This document shows, one piece after another, positions 24,721 to 36,905 of a stretch of 64,000 nt of DNA. Below the pieces are notes generated by a model. The model ran no database searches and was not told where the DNA came from. It saw nothing but the letters and a program-made list of their open reading frames with translations. Within the stretch, counting starts at the first letter, position 1. Every line of letters starts with the position of its first letter. The stretch is from the NCBI GenBank assembly GCA_021229015.1, contig CM037795.1, forward strand, positions 19,301,166-19,365,165. The letters are read 5' to 3'. The DNA comes from Solen grandis. Lineage: Eukaryota > Mollusca > Bivalvia > Adapedonta > Solenidae. A program made the position numbers and the translations under genes.

Positions 24721-26910
24721 TACCAGCAACTTACTGTGTCTTCGTTCCCTGTGGGTAACATTCTTACAATCCCTAGTGAACAGAATACAAACACAGACTG
24801 TTTAAAATCCCCTGATCAGGCAGTTAATGATTCCTGAATCACTTTCCTTTGAACAACACACTGGCTGAAATAAATAACACACTCTCTCTCTCGGCAATAT
24901 AATAATCTACACAATGAATGAGTGAGGAGGATAATAAAAGAAGCACGCCAAATCACACTCCTGCTCGACCACAAACATCCAGTACTGGAAGTAGGTTTAT
25001 CAGGTCTCCCTGTAAATTTTCCAAACCAGCCTCTCACAATGGTCGGTCTGTAAGGTGTTGCCTGACAAGATATGGGAGCTGAAACTAAACACTGACTCAA
25101 ATCAGAGCCTGCCGTATTTTCCTATCAGCTCCTATCCTGCTCCGAAGATCATGTGACCTGAGGCACAAGTTACTGAGGCAGGCAGTGTAGGGGAAACACA
25201 GGGGCCGTCTCAAACAACACTATCCTCCACTATCTGATTTTTTTTAAACAGAACTTTTTACAAACAGATATAAATAATTTTGTGACTTATTTGTGGCTTA
25301 TAAGCAAACCATTGCAGGCTCTTTGTGACCAAAACCATTACAATCCTACATGAACATATAGCTATCAAATGTCTTGACTTAACCTCATAATGCAATGATG
25401 CTATATACCATGCATATCTACACACTGATTAAACAGTAAACTGCACCATGATTTTAGATAGCAAAACCCCAGACCACCTAAAACATTCAATGAAAGTCCC
25501 TCCCCCAGAACTTTACTTCCACTCAACCAAATCACCCATTTGATGACTACAACTCCTACATAATTATGCCCTCCAGATAAATGATTGATGACAGAGAGCA
25601 CAGTACTTTGCAGGAAGTGGGGACTGATTAGATCAGCTGATCAAAGTGATCAGACATCCACAACCTGATCATTAACTCTTTTGTCCTCTTGTGTAACACC
25701 ATTCAGATATCTCTGATTAAACTAGAGAGATAATTGTGTATTGCATGCCTGCTTGACTGACTTTACATCCCACCAACATTTTTTGTAGTCATTTTGATCT
25801 TATTATCAGGAATCATTTGGCAATATTAATCAGGAGTTATTCAAGGATGTTAATTTTAATCAAGTTACCAGATTAATAAATATCTCACTATTTCCTTTTT
25901 TTTTTTTTTTTTTAGGAATTCCTTCTGGGCATTCTCTCCTTTAATTAAGAGAACAATCAGCTAATGGTGTTTCCCCGCATATTCTAACAAAGAAGACCAG
26001 TGTCAGCACTGCTAGGCTAGCTATCATTACACAGACTCCTAACCCTTAACCTGCTGAATTTCTCAAATGGACCAGCCGGCACCTTTTTTGGAACTGTCCA
26101 TTATCAATTTTCGGGAAAACAAGATGAAAACTTGTAGTTGGTCAACCAACAGTAAAGAGCCAGGCCAGCCTGGCTCTTTACTGGTAGGAAAAGGTTCCAG
26201 AAGAGTAAGGGTTAAAGGTGCACAAGTAGATTCAGTCAGAATTGAAAGTCAGTTTTATGGTATCATTTATCTGTTAGAAATACATTATGGAACTATGTTG
26301 TTGTTCAATGTAAAGAATTTAAATCCAAAATTCACTTAATTACTGTGTATTAAATGTAAAAATTATTTCATTAGAGTTCCTTGAGGTTCTGTGGTATGTA
26401 GCAGAGGTGAAACCTTCAAGCTTATCCCTTTATTTTCATAGTAAAAACCTTCAAAAATTTCCATAACATGCTAGCACTCTAGGCTTGGCTTGACTTAATG
26501 AAATAAATTCTAGGCTTAATTTTTGTAAGATCTGCTTATTCATACCAAACATACATTCTCAAAGCTTTCCTATACTGCAATACCTTTAGAATGTTTTACC
26601 TCTAATCATTTCAGAAGATACACTGAAAGCAGGAATTCGTTTGATAGCCTTTATGTATGCTACTTCAAGGATGATTAGGTACCTGCACAGAACCATTGCT
26701 GATGGTTTATGATTGAGGTACCTGCAACAAAACACTGCTAATGAATTACCTTTCTACACCTGGGGCAGCTGGGCTATCAGAAATATTCTCTTCTGACAGA
26801 TTTTGCAGACATGTTTATTTGTATGCTTGGTTTGTATACCATCCCATCAACATTATTCTTACCATTAAGAGTATTTTTTCAAAACTAACTTAATTCTAAT
26901 ATATAGATAA

Positions 26911-27058
26911 TGAAGTAAGTTCCAGGGTTGGACCAGTACTTCACAACTGAGATAGTACTGATAAAAAGATTATTGCCTTCAGTAGAGATCAAACTAACAA
27001 TCTTCAGATCAGTAGACATTGAACATTACCATGAGGCCAATGTGACTTGACACGAATT
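26911..27058 (-). mobile_element. SINE family 1 copy, diverged
   Basis: Minus strand; the GTACTGGTCCAACCCTGGAA body and a worn head (GGCCTCATGGTAATGTTC) remain. Confidence 0.6.
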
Positions 27059-27336
27059 TATCGTACACAAGACAGTGGTATCATGCCATAGATACAAGTG
27101 TCATGCTACCATACTCAGTCATATTTTCCTGACATTTTCCATATATGCCGAGCAGTAAGAGGAGTGAAACTGAATCATTTATACTGATTATAAAAGGTTA
27201 CGGCCTGGGTTTGAACCCATGACCTCCTGCCCCAAAAGCAGACTTTATCTACCACTCATACAAAGGAATATGCACATTTGTTTATATTCACACAATCATG
27301 AACAGAAAAAGAAAAAAAAACATTCCAGTTTTAACT

Positions 27337-27578
27337 TTAACCCTTTCCCTCATAGAGGAAACCATGAAAAGACCTATGCGAACAGCATAAAACCAGATCA
27401 GCCTGCGAGTAACTCGCAGGCTGATCAGGTTTTATGCTGTTCGCTGTTCCTCAGTGGTCTGGTAATGAGGATTTTACAATTAAATTTGGTAAGGTTTGAG
27501 TTTGGCTTTCTGCAGATCAGGCTTTATGTGGTACCTCTTGAGTGCATCAAAATGAGTCTATATGAGGGAAAGGGTTAA
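27337..27578 (+). mobile_element. MITE-A copy
   Basis: Full-length 242-base copy with TTAA ends and an intact hairpin. Confidence 0.85.
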
Positions 27579-28079
27579 AAGAAATATAATACTAACTTAT
27601 CATAATCTTCCTTTCTCCATACCACTGTTTTTTTTTGTTGTTTTTTTACAGTATTTCAGACTCCATATAACAACTCATCTGTAAGATGAACACATCACTA
27701 TACAACCAAGTCAGCCTCAGAAATGCTTGCAGTTTGATTTGTCTTTACACTGGTTATAATTTCAATCCATGAAAAAAAGGAGCAGAGTAGTAAATAATAA
27801 AGAAAGGCAACTCTTACAATACCAAATCTATTTGAGGGACATTTATCTCCCTTGACTTGTAATATTATACAAGAGGGCCATGATGGCCCTGGATCGCTCA
27901 CCTGAGTACCATTGCTACAACTGATTACAAGGTTTTTAAACAGACAAGAATTCTGATATAACTCAATCTTAAACATTTTAGCCCTGACAATACTACACAC
28001 CAAATATATAAGCACTGGGCCTTATGGTTTCAGAGGAGAAGACTTAGTGCGGGGTCATTTATCTCCAAAGGGCCACCAT

Positions 28080-29130
28080 TTTGAAAATCTTGATAATGAA
28101 CCATTAGATGATGCTACATACCAAATATCTAAGCTCTAGGCCTAATGGATTCATAGAAGAAGATTTTTAAAGATTTTCCTATATAACTCTATGTTAAACA
28201 AGTGACCCCTGGTGCGGGGGCATTTATCACCATAGGGTCATGATTTGTACAATCTTGGTAATAAACCATAAGATGATGCTTCATACCAAATATCTAATCT
28301 CTAGGCCTTATGGATTCATAGAAGAAGATTTTTAAAGTTTTTTCTATATAACTCTATGTAAAACAAGTGACCCATGGTGCGGGGTCATTTATCACCATAG
28401 GGTCATGATTTGTACAATCTTGGTAATGAACCATAAGATGATGCTACATACCAAATATCTAATCTCTAGGCCTTATGGATTCATAGAAGAAGATTTTTAA
28501 AGATTTTCCTATATAACTCTATGTAAAACAAGTGACCCCTGGTGCGGGGGCATTTATCACCGTAGGGCTATGATTTGTACAATCTTGGTAATGAACCATA
28601 AGATGATGCTACATACCAAATATCTAATCTCTAGGCCTTATGGATTCATAGAAGAAGATTTTTAAAGATTTTCCTATATAACTCTATGTAAAACAAGTGA
28701 CCCCTATTGCGGGGGCATTTATCACCGTTTGGCTATGATTTGAACAATCTTGGTAATGAACCATTAGATGATGCTACATATGAAATATCTAAGCTCTAGG
28801 CCTTAATGGATTCATAGAAGAAGATTTTTAAATTTTTTCCTATATAAATCTATGTTAAACAAGTGACCCTGGTGCGGGGCATTTATCACCATAGGGCTAT
28901 GATTTGAACAATCTTGGTAATGAACCATAAGATGATGCTACATACCAAATATCTAAGCTCTAGGCCTAATGGATTCATAGAAGAAGATTTTTAAAGTTTT
29001 TCCTATATAACTCTATGTAAAACAAGTGACCCATGGTGCGGGGTCATTTATCACCATAGGGTCATGATTTGTACAATCTTGGTAATGAACCATAGATGAT
29101 GCTCATACCAAATATCTAATCTCTAGGCCT
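28080..29130 (+). repeat. 165-base tandem array inside the Helitron-like element
   Basis: About seven units containing GATGATGCTACATACCAAAT, CTAGGCCTTATGGATTCATA, and AAACAAGTGACCCCTGGTGC. Units are mostly over 90 percent alike by eye. Confidence 0.85.
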
Positions 29131-29329
29131 TGCAGTTTTGCAGAAGAAGATTTTCAAAGTTTGCATTTTTAAAATCTATTTTTAGCTCCTGTGACCTACT
29201 TTTTTAACCAATCTGAATAATTTGTACAACTTTGATAGAGGGCATCATAAGGATGATTCCTGTGAAGTTTGGTCAAAATCCCTTCAGCGGTTCATGAGGA
29301 GATGTTGTTTAAAGCAAATTGTTGACGAC

Positions 29330-29395
29330 GGACGGACGCACGCACGCACGCACGCACGCACGGACGACGGACGACGGACGACGGACAAAAGGCGA
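29330..29395. repeat. ACGC/GACGG microsatellite
   Basis: A run of CGCACGCACGCACGC followed by GGACGACGGACGACGGAC near the right end of the Helitron-like element. Confidence 0.9.
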
Positions 29396-29808
29396 TCACA
29401 ATAGCTCACCATGAGCACGTTGTGCTCAGGTGAGCTAATAAAACTGGTTGCTTTTGATCATATACTCAACAGTAACACCACAAACAGTTGCATGACAACT
29501 TAGGGTAGCATACTTCCCATTTCTAAATCTAAGTTAAATATTCTAGCATTAAACACATGTTGTATGTTAATGTAACAAAGGACAATGGATCTTAAGGGTA
29601 GATTCATCAGATATAACTATATGTTCTTTGCATCCGGCAGTGCTTCGAACATACAACCTTCACATTTGTTATCAGTCTACAAACATGGTTTCAACATTTA
29701 ATGCCGATTAAAATTTGTGGTGAAACAAATTTCACAAATGACATGAAAAGAGAAAGCCCTTAAGTACTTCAATATAGAAAAATATCAATTATTTATACGC
29801 GAAAATTC

Positions 29809-29946
29809 TTACAACTTGTACTAATCCCGGGTTGGATCAGTATTTAGCACCTGGTAAGGTAATGAAATTCCTTGCCCCAAACTTGGTTCGAACACACAAC
29901 CTTCATATCTGCAGCCGGGTATATGACCACTGGACCACTGCACCCT
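29809..29946 (-). mobile_element. SINE family 1 copy
   Basis: Minus strand: head with TGGTCATATACCCGGCTGC and GTTGTGTGTTCGAACC B box, then the GTGCTAAATACTGATCC body. It lies 66 bases downstream (gene sense) of the proximal septin exon. Confidence 0.75.
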
Positions 29947-30011
29947 TAAAAGTTTTCAAGATATATGATTGAAATTCAAATTTCACGAACACAGATAAAC
30001 CGGAGCATTAC

Positions 30012-30377
30012 CTGTGGTGATGTATCAATTCCACCCATATTTCTGTAGGCAGGAGAAGGATCTGCCTCAACACTACTTGCCGAACTTGCTCGGCTTTCCC
30101 TTCTAGAGGTAGCTGAATTTGACGACGATGTCGACATAACCTCCGCTCGAGAATGAAACCCGTTTGTTCCATTATGAGATGCCTCCTGTGGCGGCTTTGA
30201 GGAAGTAGGGGAGGTAACTGTTGGTTTATTCCGCGAGGAAAATGAGTTTGAAGAAAGACCTCTGGGTAATCTTGATGGTGGAGGGTTTTTCTCTGCTGCT
30301 TCTTTCGATTTACGAGTAAAACTCGACACAACCGATGAAACGTTTGAACCAGATGATATTCTATCCCTTCTAAACAT
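30012..30377 (-). CDS. SEPTIN2: Septin alternative N-terminal exon (proximal, 122 aa)
   Basis: From ATG (30377-30375), MFRRDRISSGSNVSSVVSSF..., to ...MGGIDTSPQ before a GTAATG donor at 30011. That is exactly 122 codons, phase 0, so it joins the phase-0 core exon at 16987. The sequence is low-complexity, Ser-rich (several SSS/SSN runs), with basic stretches such as FTRKSKEAAEK and SRRESRASS, and Pro near NPPPSRLPR. It is probably a disordered N-terminal extension; the RRES site fits a basophilic kinase consensus. Septin N-termini vary greatly, so there is no family match to lean on. Support comes from the open frame, the donor, the phase and the position upstream of the core on the same strand. 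A weak possible acceptor lies 24 bases before the ATG. Confidence 0.8.
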
Positions 30378-32166
30378 TTTGATTTTATCAAGCGTAAAAA
30401 TCTGTATAATATCACAAATATTTAAATCAAATACTTAAATCAACCACATATTATCTCCAGGTAAATAATCCATCCAATCTATTATTCCAATTGTTATCTC
30501 TCCATTAAAGCAGACGACAGCTGCTTCACTATACCATTCTGGTCCATTTGGAACTCCTCAGACTTCTACATAAAACTCCTGTGAATTATAATCCATGCAC
30601 ATGATAATTCCAATATGAATATGGACTATTCTGTTGCTATGCATAACTGCACTAATTCCTACAGAAACACTGAATAATTTAATTCTATCCAACATCAATA
30701 AGCTGTTAATAATACATTTTCCTCACATAATAGTACTTACACATGGTACTTCTACCCTACAAAACAATACATGCCTATGTATGCTTACTTAGCCACTATA
30801 AAGGGCCTGTACTCTTCCAGGAAAACACTTGACCACAATTATTTCTACACTTATTCACTTGAACATCTTCAAATTTACATTTCTCTTAAATCTGAAATCT
30901 CATTTTATTCACCCATAAAATTTATTTAATAATTATAATGAAAAGAAATAAATCTTCAACATACTTCCCATATAGACAGACATAAAGCATCTGTAAGCAA
31001 ATAGCAGCCTTATCAAGAGGCTTGATAGATATATGGCTTATACTGCATGTAGCTCACACTAGCTAATGACCTTTGATCAATTTGACAACTCAGTGCCCTT
31101 ATGTTTATTGACCACTGATTGCAGTATCATGCCATAGACAAGCAGCAGGATACAACAATCAGTCATATTATCCTCACATCATGCCAATCACCAATCCTGT
31201 AACTACTGACCCTACATGAGGGACAAGCATAAAGCTGGAAGGCAGATTAAAACATTTATTTTTTTACTTTTGTACAGCTCAGTTTGAAACCTAACCTACA
31301 TCTTCACTGTCCTATTATAGATAATTTCAAACCAAATCTATCTGTAATTGTAAACATACTAAATCATACATATACAGATTATAAATATATCTAGCTAGTA
31401 CATGTACACAAATTAATCATAAACACACATGTGTAGACAAAGTGTAATATGACATAATAGGCTGTCTACCTCCCTGTCTGTTTTCTACTGATCTCTACAA
31501 TGATATCCCTGTCTATAGCTATTTTATGACTTAATGCAACTGCTTCATATTTCCTGCAGCCCTCTGTAGCTACACCCTAAATGTCATTTCACACATATTT
31601 TACATTTTTATATGCAATATTTCACTGATGACCCATCAGGCCATCACTTTCTGTATAGTTGCTTTTTTTTTTCATTTTTGGTAATGCTTAATCAAACATG
31701 GAACATGGAAGATATTTTTTAAATTGCTGCATATGCAATAAGCACCGTGTTCGTATGCAGTAGTTATATCACATTCACACGCGGTAACTAAAGTCATCGT
31801 GTACGCACCTGATAGCTACTGCTGAATGCGAATATGGTGGTTCATGTGCGCACGCGATATAAAAAAAAAATCTTCCGTGTCTCCTAATAGTGCCGCTGTA
31901 GTCTAGTTCTAAATCAACTGTTATAAATATGCATGAACTGCGTCTTAAACAACCTCCTCTATCACTGTATCAACAATCACAAGACTATACCACTTTTTAG
32001 ACTTTGCATCTGTAAGACTTGACCTGACCACAAGACCCACTTAATAACTAAGTTAAGTCCATTAAATCCTGCCAATTAAATATATATCCATCATTAAAAA
32101 TATATCTCTAGAAAATTATACATACTCTTAAAACTTAATGCAGGAGACTAATAATGAACTGTTATT

Positions 32167-32408
32167 TAAACCCTTTCCCTCATATAGACTCATTTTGACG
32201 CACTCAATAGGTACCACATAAAGCCTGATCTGCAGAAAACAACAGTTAAACCTTACCAAATTTAATTACAAAATCCTTATTTCCAGACCACTGAGGAGCA
32301 GCAAACAGCATAAAACCTGATCAGCCTGCGAGTTACTCGCAGGCTGATCTGGTTTTATGCTGTTTGTATAGGTCTTTTCATGGTGTCCTCTATGAGGGAA
32401 AGGGTTAA
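32167..32408 (-). mobile_element. MITE-A copy
   Basis: About 242 bases. The left boundary reads TAAA rather than TTAA; the hairpin is intact with minor changes. Confidence 0.83.
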
Positions 32409-35084
32409 AGCTTCTATACAACTTGTTTGACTATTATGAATCATTAAGAGAAAAATACTGGAAAAAGACTGATGTGATAAGTATAAATCCAGATCAGCCT
32501 GCAAGCCAACTCAAACTATTTGCAACCCATCCATATATTTATATCTTTTAAACTACAAAACCTGCTAAACTAAAAACCCTTTCAGTCTGATCTAGGTTTC
32601 CTATGGTTTAACAAGAATCAAAATAAATTTCTAAGTGGTATATGGAAAAGATTGAAATACCTGTACAACATGTTAGACAAACCACTTTAATCATGTTTAT
32701 CCAGCTAGATCAAACAATACACAGGTCTATACATTTCCCTCTGAAGTGCCTGAGATCAAAACGACTGGATTAATCCCTCTAATGAGGATTATAAATGAAA
32801 ATATACTGAGTCATGAAGCCTGTATAAAACTGATTACACTGCCAGACATGAAAAATTAAATACAAAAGAGAAATATGTCTTAAGAACAATCTCTCTTTCA
32901 AAACTACACAAATGAATAACTACAGAATTTGATAATGTGCAACTGCCCTTTGTGTATATCGACTAGATTTCAAAATGCACACTCCTGAGCCTTTTTGGAC
33001 ATCCTTTAAAAAGGCATTAAATCACTGAAAATATTTTCATTTGTTCACCATTAATCACCATATCCTAAATACACACTGATTTATTTAAAATTAAAACACA
33101 CAACCATACTCTTAACAGTATGAAAACTTACACTGAATTTTGCAACAAATTAATAACCTGAGCATCCTACAGACTAATCACCAATCTATGAATATAATCA
33201 GATATCCATTTTCATTAATATCAAACACAACATGATAAAACCTGATCAGAATGAAAACTGTTTGCAATCTGATTCAGCTTCACCTGGTTTCCATTAGTCA
33301 AAATTATATATCCTGAAAAAGTAATACACATCATGACCCTTCAGTTTCTCTCTCCATCTATTCCATCTCACTTTTATCTTCAGTACCCTCACCCTAAATT
33401 TCATCCAGTGTAAAATTACCGTCTGAAACCATATCCCTCCAACAAACCTGCGCTCCACTTTCAAGGTAAAAACACTATAAACTTAAACACTCCTCTATTC
33501 CACTTTATCTCCCAAACTTATGCAGCCTCACACAAACAAATCCTGCCCTTAAAGTCGACTTGAAGCATCCATAAAATACTTAAAGCGCCAAAATGAGAGC
33601 ACCATATCCCAACACATGTACACAATTTTGTAACATTTCCGTCACATACCACACAAAGGACACATCCCTCCCACCAACGCAGACATCTCCCCAAGATTAT
33701 GCAGGTTTCATGATGGTGGTGTTGTTATAATTAGATCATTCAAGGCCGGTTTTCTACTTTCATTCACTCTATTCATATGCAAATTATTAAATGATCAACT
33801 TCATATTTTGTGAGTGGATTCCACATATGGACATCAATGCCTCATTTTTAAATTGTGTCACATCTGCTTTGACTTACACGCCTGTTTTGCCTATGGTCCA
33901 ACTTATTTCCAGAGTCCCATAAACCTTGTTGACTGTTATTATGAAAATTAATGTCTCAATTCAATTCTGAAGTTAATTGCATAAAACCATGTCAGATCTT
34001 TTCTTACAACCGTACACAGGTCACACCCAGGCTCCTAACACAGAATTGCCTAAAAATGTACTTTAATTTCCATGCAGCACTGTAATTTTAATTTTACTTT
34101 AAAGCATCATTTCTTTTTTTTTTCTTTTTTTTTTTTTCAAAATGCAACAAAGATAAGAAAACCTGATTTCATACCAAAATATTTCACTTAAGAATTAATC
34201 AAGAACGATTAGCATTAATTGTGAGAACCTGTTTCCCAATCAGCTTAAAAAGAATAAAGTTTGAATTTAACAGGTATCAAACTCATTACCTCAACCTTAC
34301 ATGGCAGATGTTCACCACCAGGACTGGCTACAACAAGTTTGAAGTGCCAAAGTCAGGTTTTTGAGAATATCAAACTGCCTTTAATTGCTTCATCAATTCT
34401 AAAATGATGGTCAGGAAATTTAAAGAAAATCAAAGTCAATTGGCAATATACATTTCTCGCCCATCTTTTATCAATGACCCCATGAAGATAAATGTATATG
34501 ATATGGCATTATAAATGTATGTCGTATCATTATGTAGACCCACTTACTGTGACATCTCCTTTTTAATTTTCACACTCTTTGCCACAAAGAAAACTTAAGC
34601 ACCCCAGAGTTACTATCCTTGTTCGGGTTTCAAATGAGATTCCAGGCCCAGCATGACACAATTATTGTGAATAATCCTGAATTTATTGGATGAGCCGAGG
34701 GAACTTCAAAGGTCCCATCCGAGATTTATGATTGACATTATCATAATTAGGCTATAAAGCTAATAAACATTATCAGTATAGTCCTTTTTACCAGATCATG
34801 TGTTCCAAATGTGGATAAATCAAATGATAGAATAATCATTTTTATCTACAAGCGAATATAAATATCATTTCTGATTAGTATTAGAGAAACAGCTACTGAA
34901 AAGGGGCCAAAGAGATAACCCAATGCCAGATTTCTATTTATAGAAACAATGGCCTTGTCCCTACCACACAAGCTTGTAACTTCTTGCTACAATTGAAAGA
35001 ACTGTTTGAGGCATAACTTTAGATACAGTCCTGAGATACTAAGCAGTGTATCAGTCGTTTGTTAATATAGGAGACAGCTTTAAT

Positions 35085-35287
35085 GCATCTTGGCATGATA
35101 CCACACCCAGTCACATTTTCTTGACACAAAACCATCCAGTCCTAATGTATTGAGTGCCATTTAACAGGGTGGACATACCCCCGAGTATAAATTTTTATGA
35201 CTTTGGTATGGAGAAACCAGGGACCAAACACACAACCTTTCAGTTATGAGCCAGACACTCTAACCACTCAGCCACTGCAGCCAGATG
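35085..35287 (-). mobile_element. SINE family 2 copy, tail missing
   Basis: Minus strand: GGCTGCAGTGGCTGAGTGGT head, GGTTGTGTGTTTGGTCCC B box, then CATTAGGACTGGATGGTTT and TGACTGGGTGTGGTATCAT. Confidence 0.72.
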
Positions 35288-35334
35288 TGGAAAACTTGTC
35301 CACTGACTGTGTATCTAATGTTAGCATAATTACC

Positions 35335-35540
35335 CCTTTATCTCAGAGATTAGCAAACAAAGCAAGCTTCATCTGATCAGGGTCTCCTCTGTTTGCTCAT
35401 ACAATACAAGGTATTGTAAGTCAGATTCTACCAAGTCTGCATGGCAAAGAAAAAAACAAATGTTTTATACATCATTTGAAGATCAATTAATATTCGTCAA
35501 GTCATAAATTTGTATATAAATATTCATGAGGTAATGGGAT
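35335..35540 (-). mobile_element. MITE-C copy
   Basis: Reverse orientation: CCCCTTTATCTCAGAG, then GATCAGGGTCTCCTCTGTTT, then AATATTCATGAGGTAATGGG. Confidence 0.65.
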
Positions 35541-35639
35541 AATGTTGGCATATTTTTTAATCATGTCACATCTTATGGTTCATGCACAAACATAATATTG
35601 ATAACAGTTTATTTTGAGGGAATGGCTTGTCTTGACTAT

Positions 35640-35872
35640 TTGGGTTTACCGTCGCTTCAACAGTATTTCAGTCATATAGTGACGTCCAGCTAATTACAGG
35701 TGGAGGAAGACCCCAAATGCACGGAGGCATCCGGGTAGAACCACAGACCTACCGCAAGCCAGCTGGAAAGCTTCCTCACATGAAAATCCGAATGACCCTG
35801 CCAGGATTTGAGCGGTAAGGGGCTGAGTGAGTGCTAAAGTCAGCGACTTTACCCTCTCTTGAAGGAATGAGT
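35640..35872 (-). mobile_element. SINE family 3 copy
   Basis: Minus strand. GAGAGGGTAAAGTCGCTGAC head; CAGCTGGCTTGCGGTAGGTC body; CCTGTAATTAGCTGGACGTC; end GAAGCGACGGTAAACCC. Confidence 0.8.
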
Positions 35873-36184
35873 GTGTCAGTAATGTATAAACACGGCCTAT
35901 GTGCTCTCATCTTGTATCAAGACATGCTGCTGAAATACTTTAAAACAACACACTGACACTTACAGTCTCTTTAAAGTCACTTCCATTATCTGCCTTAAAA
36001 ACACTCTGGGAGGCCCTCTTAATGACAAAACTGAAGAGTTTCGCCAAGCATTTAATACTTCCTTTTATCACAATTTTTAGCACCATAGTCCAATGGTTTT
36101 GTATGTCCTTTATCTGCATTAATCAAAGCTGCCTTTGATAATTTATCATCATTTATAGACAGTTTCGAATATGGTAATTGGACT

Positions 36185-36426
36185 TTAATCCTTTCCCTCA
36201 TAGAGGAAACCATGAAAAGACCTATGCGAACAACATAAAACCAGATCAGCCTGCGAGTAACTCGCAGGCTGATCAGGTTTTATGCTGTTCGCTGCTCCTC
36301 AGTGGTCTGGAAATGAGGACTTTATAATTAAATTTGGTAAGGTTTAACTGTGGTTTTCTGCAGATCAGGCTTTATGTGGTACCTATTGAGGGCGTCAAAA
36401 TGAGTCTATATGAGGGAAAGGGTTAA
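36185..36426 (+). mobile_element. MITE-A copy
   Basis: Full length with TTAA on both sides. The left inverted repeat reads TTAATCCTTTCCC (one change). Confidence 0.85.
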
Positions 36427-36534
36427 AAGTCGAAGCTGGGGTCAAATATTCACACAATGCTGTTACCAGAGTATTTAAATGAAACCTGAGCACAACAGAG
36501 TATAGTAGTGATATTGAAATCGAGTCTATTATTA

Positions 36535-36905
36535 AACCTTTACCTCATGAATATTCAAGGGCGCCGTGGTCAAGTGGTAACAAACCCAACTGCTGATTAG
36601 AAGGTTGTGGGTTCAAACCCTATAAGGAAGCAAGGATTTTTACTGACCTTCCCAGGTGCAAAGTACTGGTCCAACCCTAGACCTGTTGAGAGGGGTTAGT
36701 ATAAGTTATAAGTACTTGTTTCCCAATCAACGCAAAATAAATTTAAACTAATATTCAAGAGCAAATTTAGATTTAAGTTATATTATTGTATGAGCATACA
36801 GTGGAGACCCTGGTCAGAGATCTCCTGGTAGGAGCTTCTATATCTGGGCCTGCTCTGTTTGCCAACGAATCCAAGCAAGTCTATATTATAAGGTAAAAGG
36901 TTAAG
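36535..36905 (+). mobile_element. MITE-C copy split by a SINE
   Basis: The left part (ACCTTTACCTCATGAATATTCA) ends at 36559 and resumes at 36750, after a SINE, with AATATTCAAGAGCAAATTTA, later GTGGAGACCCTGGTCAGAG and GGTAAAAGGTTAA. Confidence 0.75.
36560..36749 (+). mobile_element. tRNA-derived SINE (family 1) with target-site duplication
   Basis: Starts GCGCCGTGGTCAAGTGGTAA (A-box region), has GGTTGTGGGTTCAAACCC (B box), a body with CCAGGTGCAAAGTACTGGTC, and ends AATAAATTTAAACT. It is flanked by the 10-base duplication AATATTCAAG at 36550-36559 and 36750-36759. It sits inside a MITE-C. Confidence 0.88.

Larger units (their letters stand above)
27871..29440 (+). mobile_element. Helitron-like (pearl/MINE-type) element with 165-base tandem core
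   Basis: Left end AAGAGGGCCATGATGGCCCT (itself a small palindrome) followed by TCGCTCACCTGAG. The core is a tandem array with marker CCAAATATCT at 28121, 28286, 28451, 28616, then the same site at 28781, 28945 and 29108 (period 163-165). Then an ACGC/GACGG microsatellite (29330-29395), then a hairpin (AGCTCACC-TGAGCAC / GTGCTCA-GGTGAGCT) and CTAAT. Left end, tandem core, ACGG-type microsatellite and right hairpin before CTRR is the layout of bivalve pearl/MINE non-autonomous Helitron-like elements (family knowledge; assignment is inference). Confidence 0.75.
16988..30011. other. Septin intron between core exon 1 and the proximal N-terminal exon
   Basis: 13 kb. Contents include the acceptor-like array (16985-17292), MITE-E (17785-17935), a poly-C run (19970-19990), SINEs (20480-20720, 21492-21710, 26911-27058, 29809-29946), MITE-B (21893-22002), a GACA-rich repeat (24488-24720), MITE-A (27337-27578) and the Helitron-like element (27871-29440). 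I find nothing recognisable in 18000-19960, 22010-23600 or 25200-26900 apart from AT-rich sequence. Confidence 0.75.

Noticed and set aside
24816..25210. Possible extra first exon or promoter (contains TCATGTGACCTGAGG, an E-box-like site)
   Set aside because: Only a single common motif supports it, with no donor in phase and no clear skew edge; too weak to annotate.
27698..28015. Frames sharing FKIELYQNSCLFKNLVISC (also 62574-62783)
   Set aside because: Translations of the left end of the Helitron-like element, not a gene family.
29330..29395. CRISPR-like spacing of ACGC/GACGG units
   Set aside because: It is a microsatellite with no spacers, in a eukaryotic transposon.
30008..30415. 135-codon minus-strand frame overlapping the proximal septin exon
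   Set aside because: A shifted shadow of the 122-codon exon; it lacks the phase-0 donor match and has no family likeness.
36560..36640. tRNA gene candidates (also at 21492, 54470 and minus-strand 45780, 58730)
   Set aside because: A- and B-box-like motifs are present, but each is the head of a SINE body; the acceptor stems do not pair and there is no CCA-proximal end.
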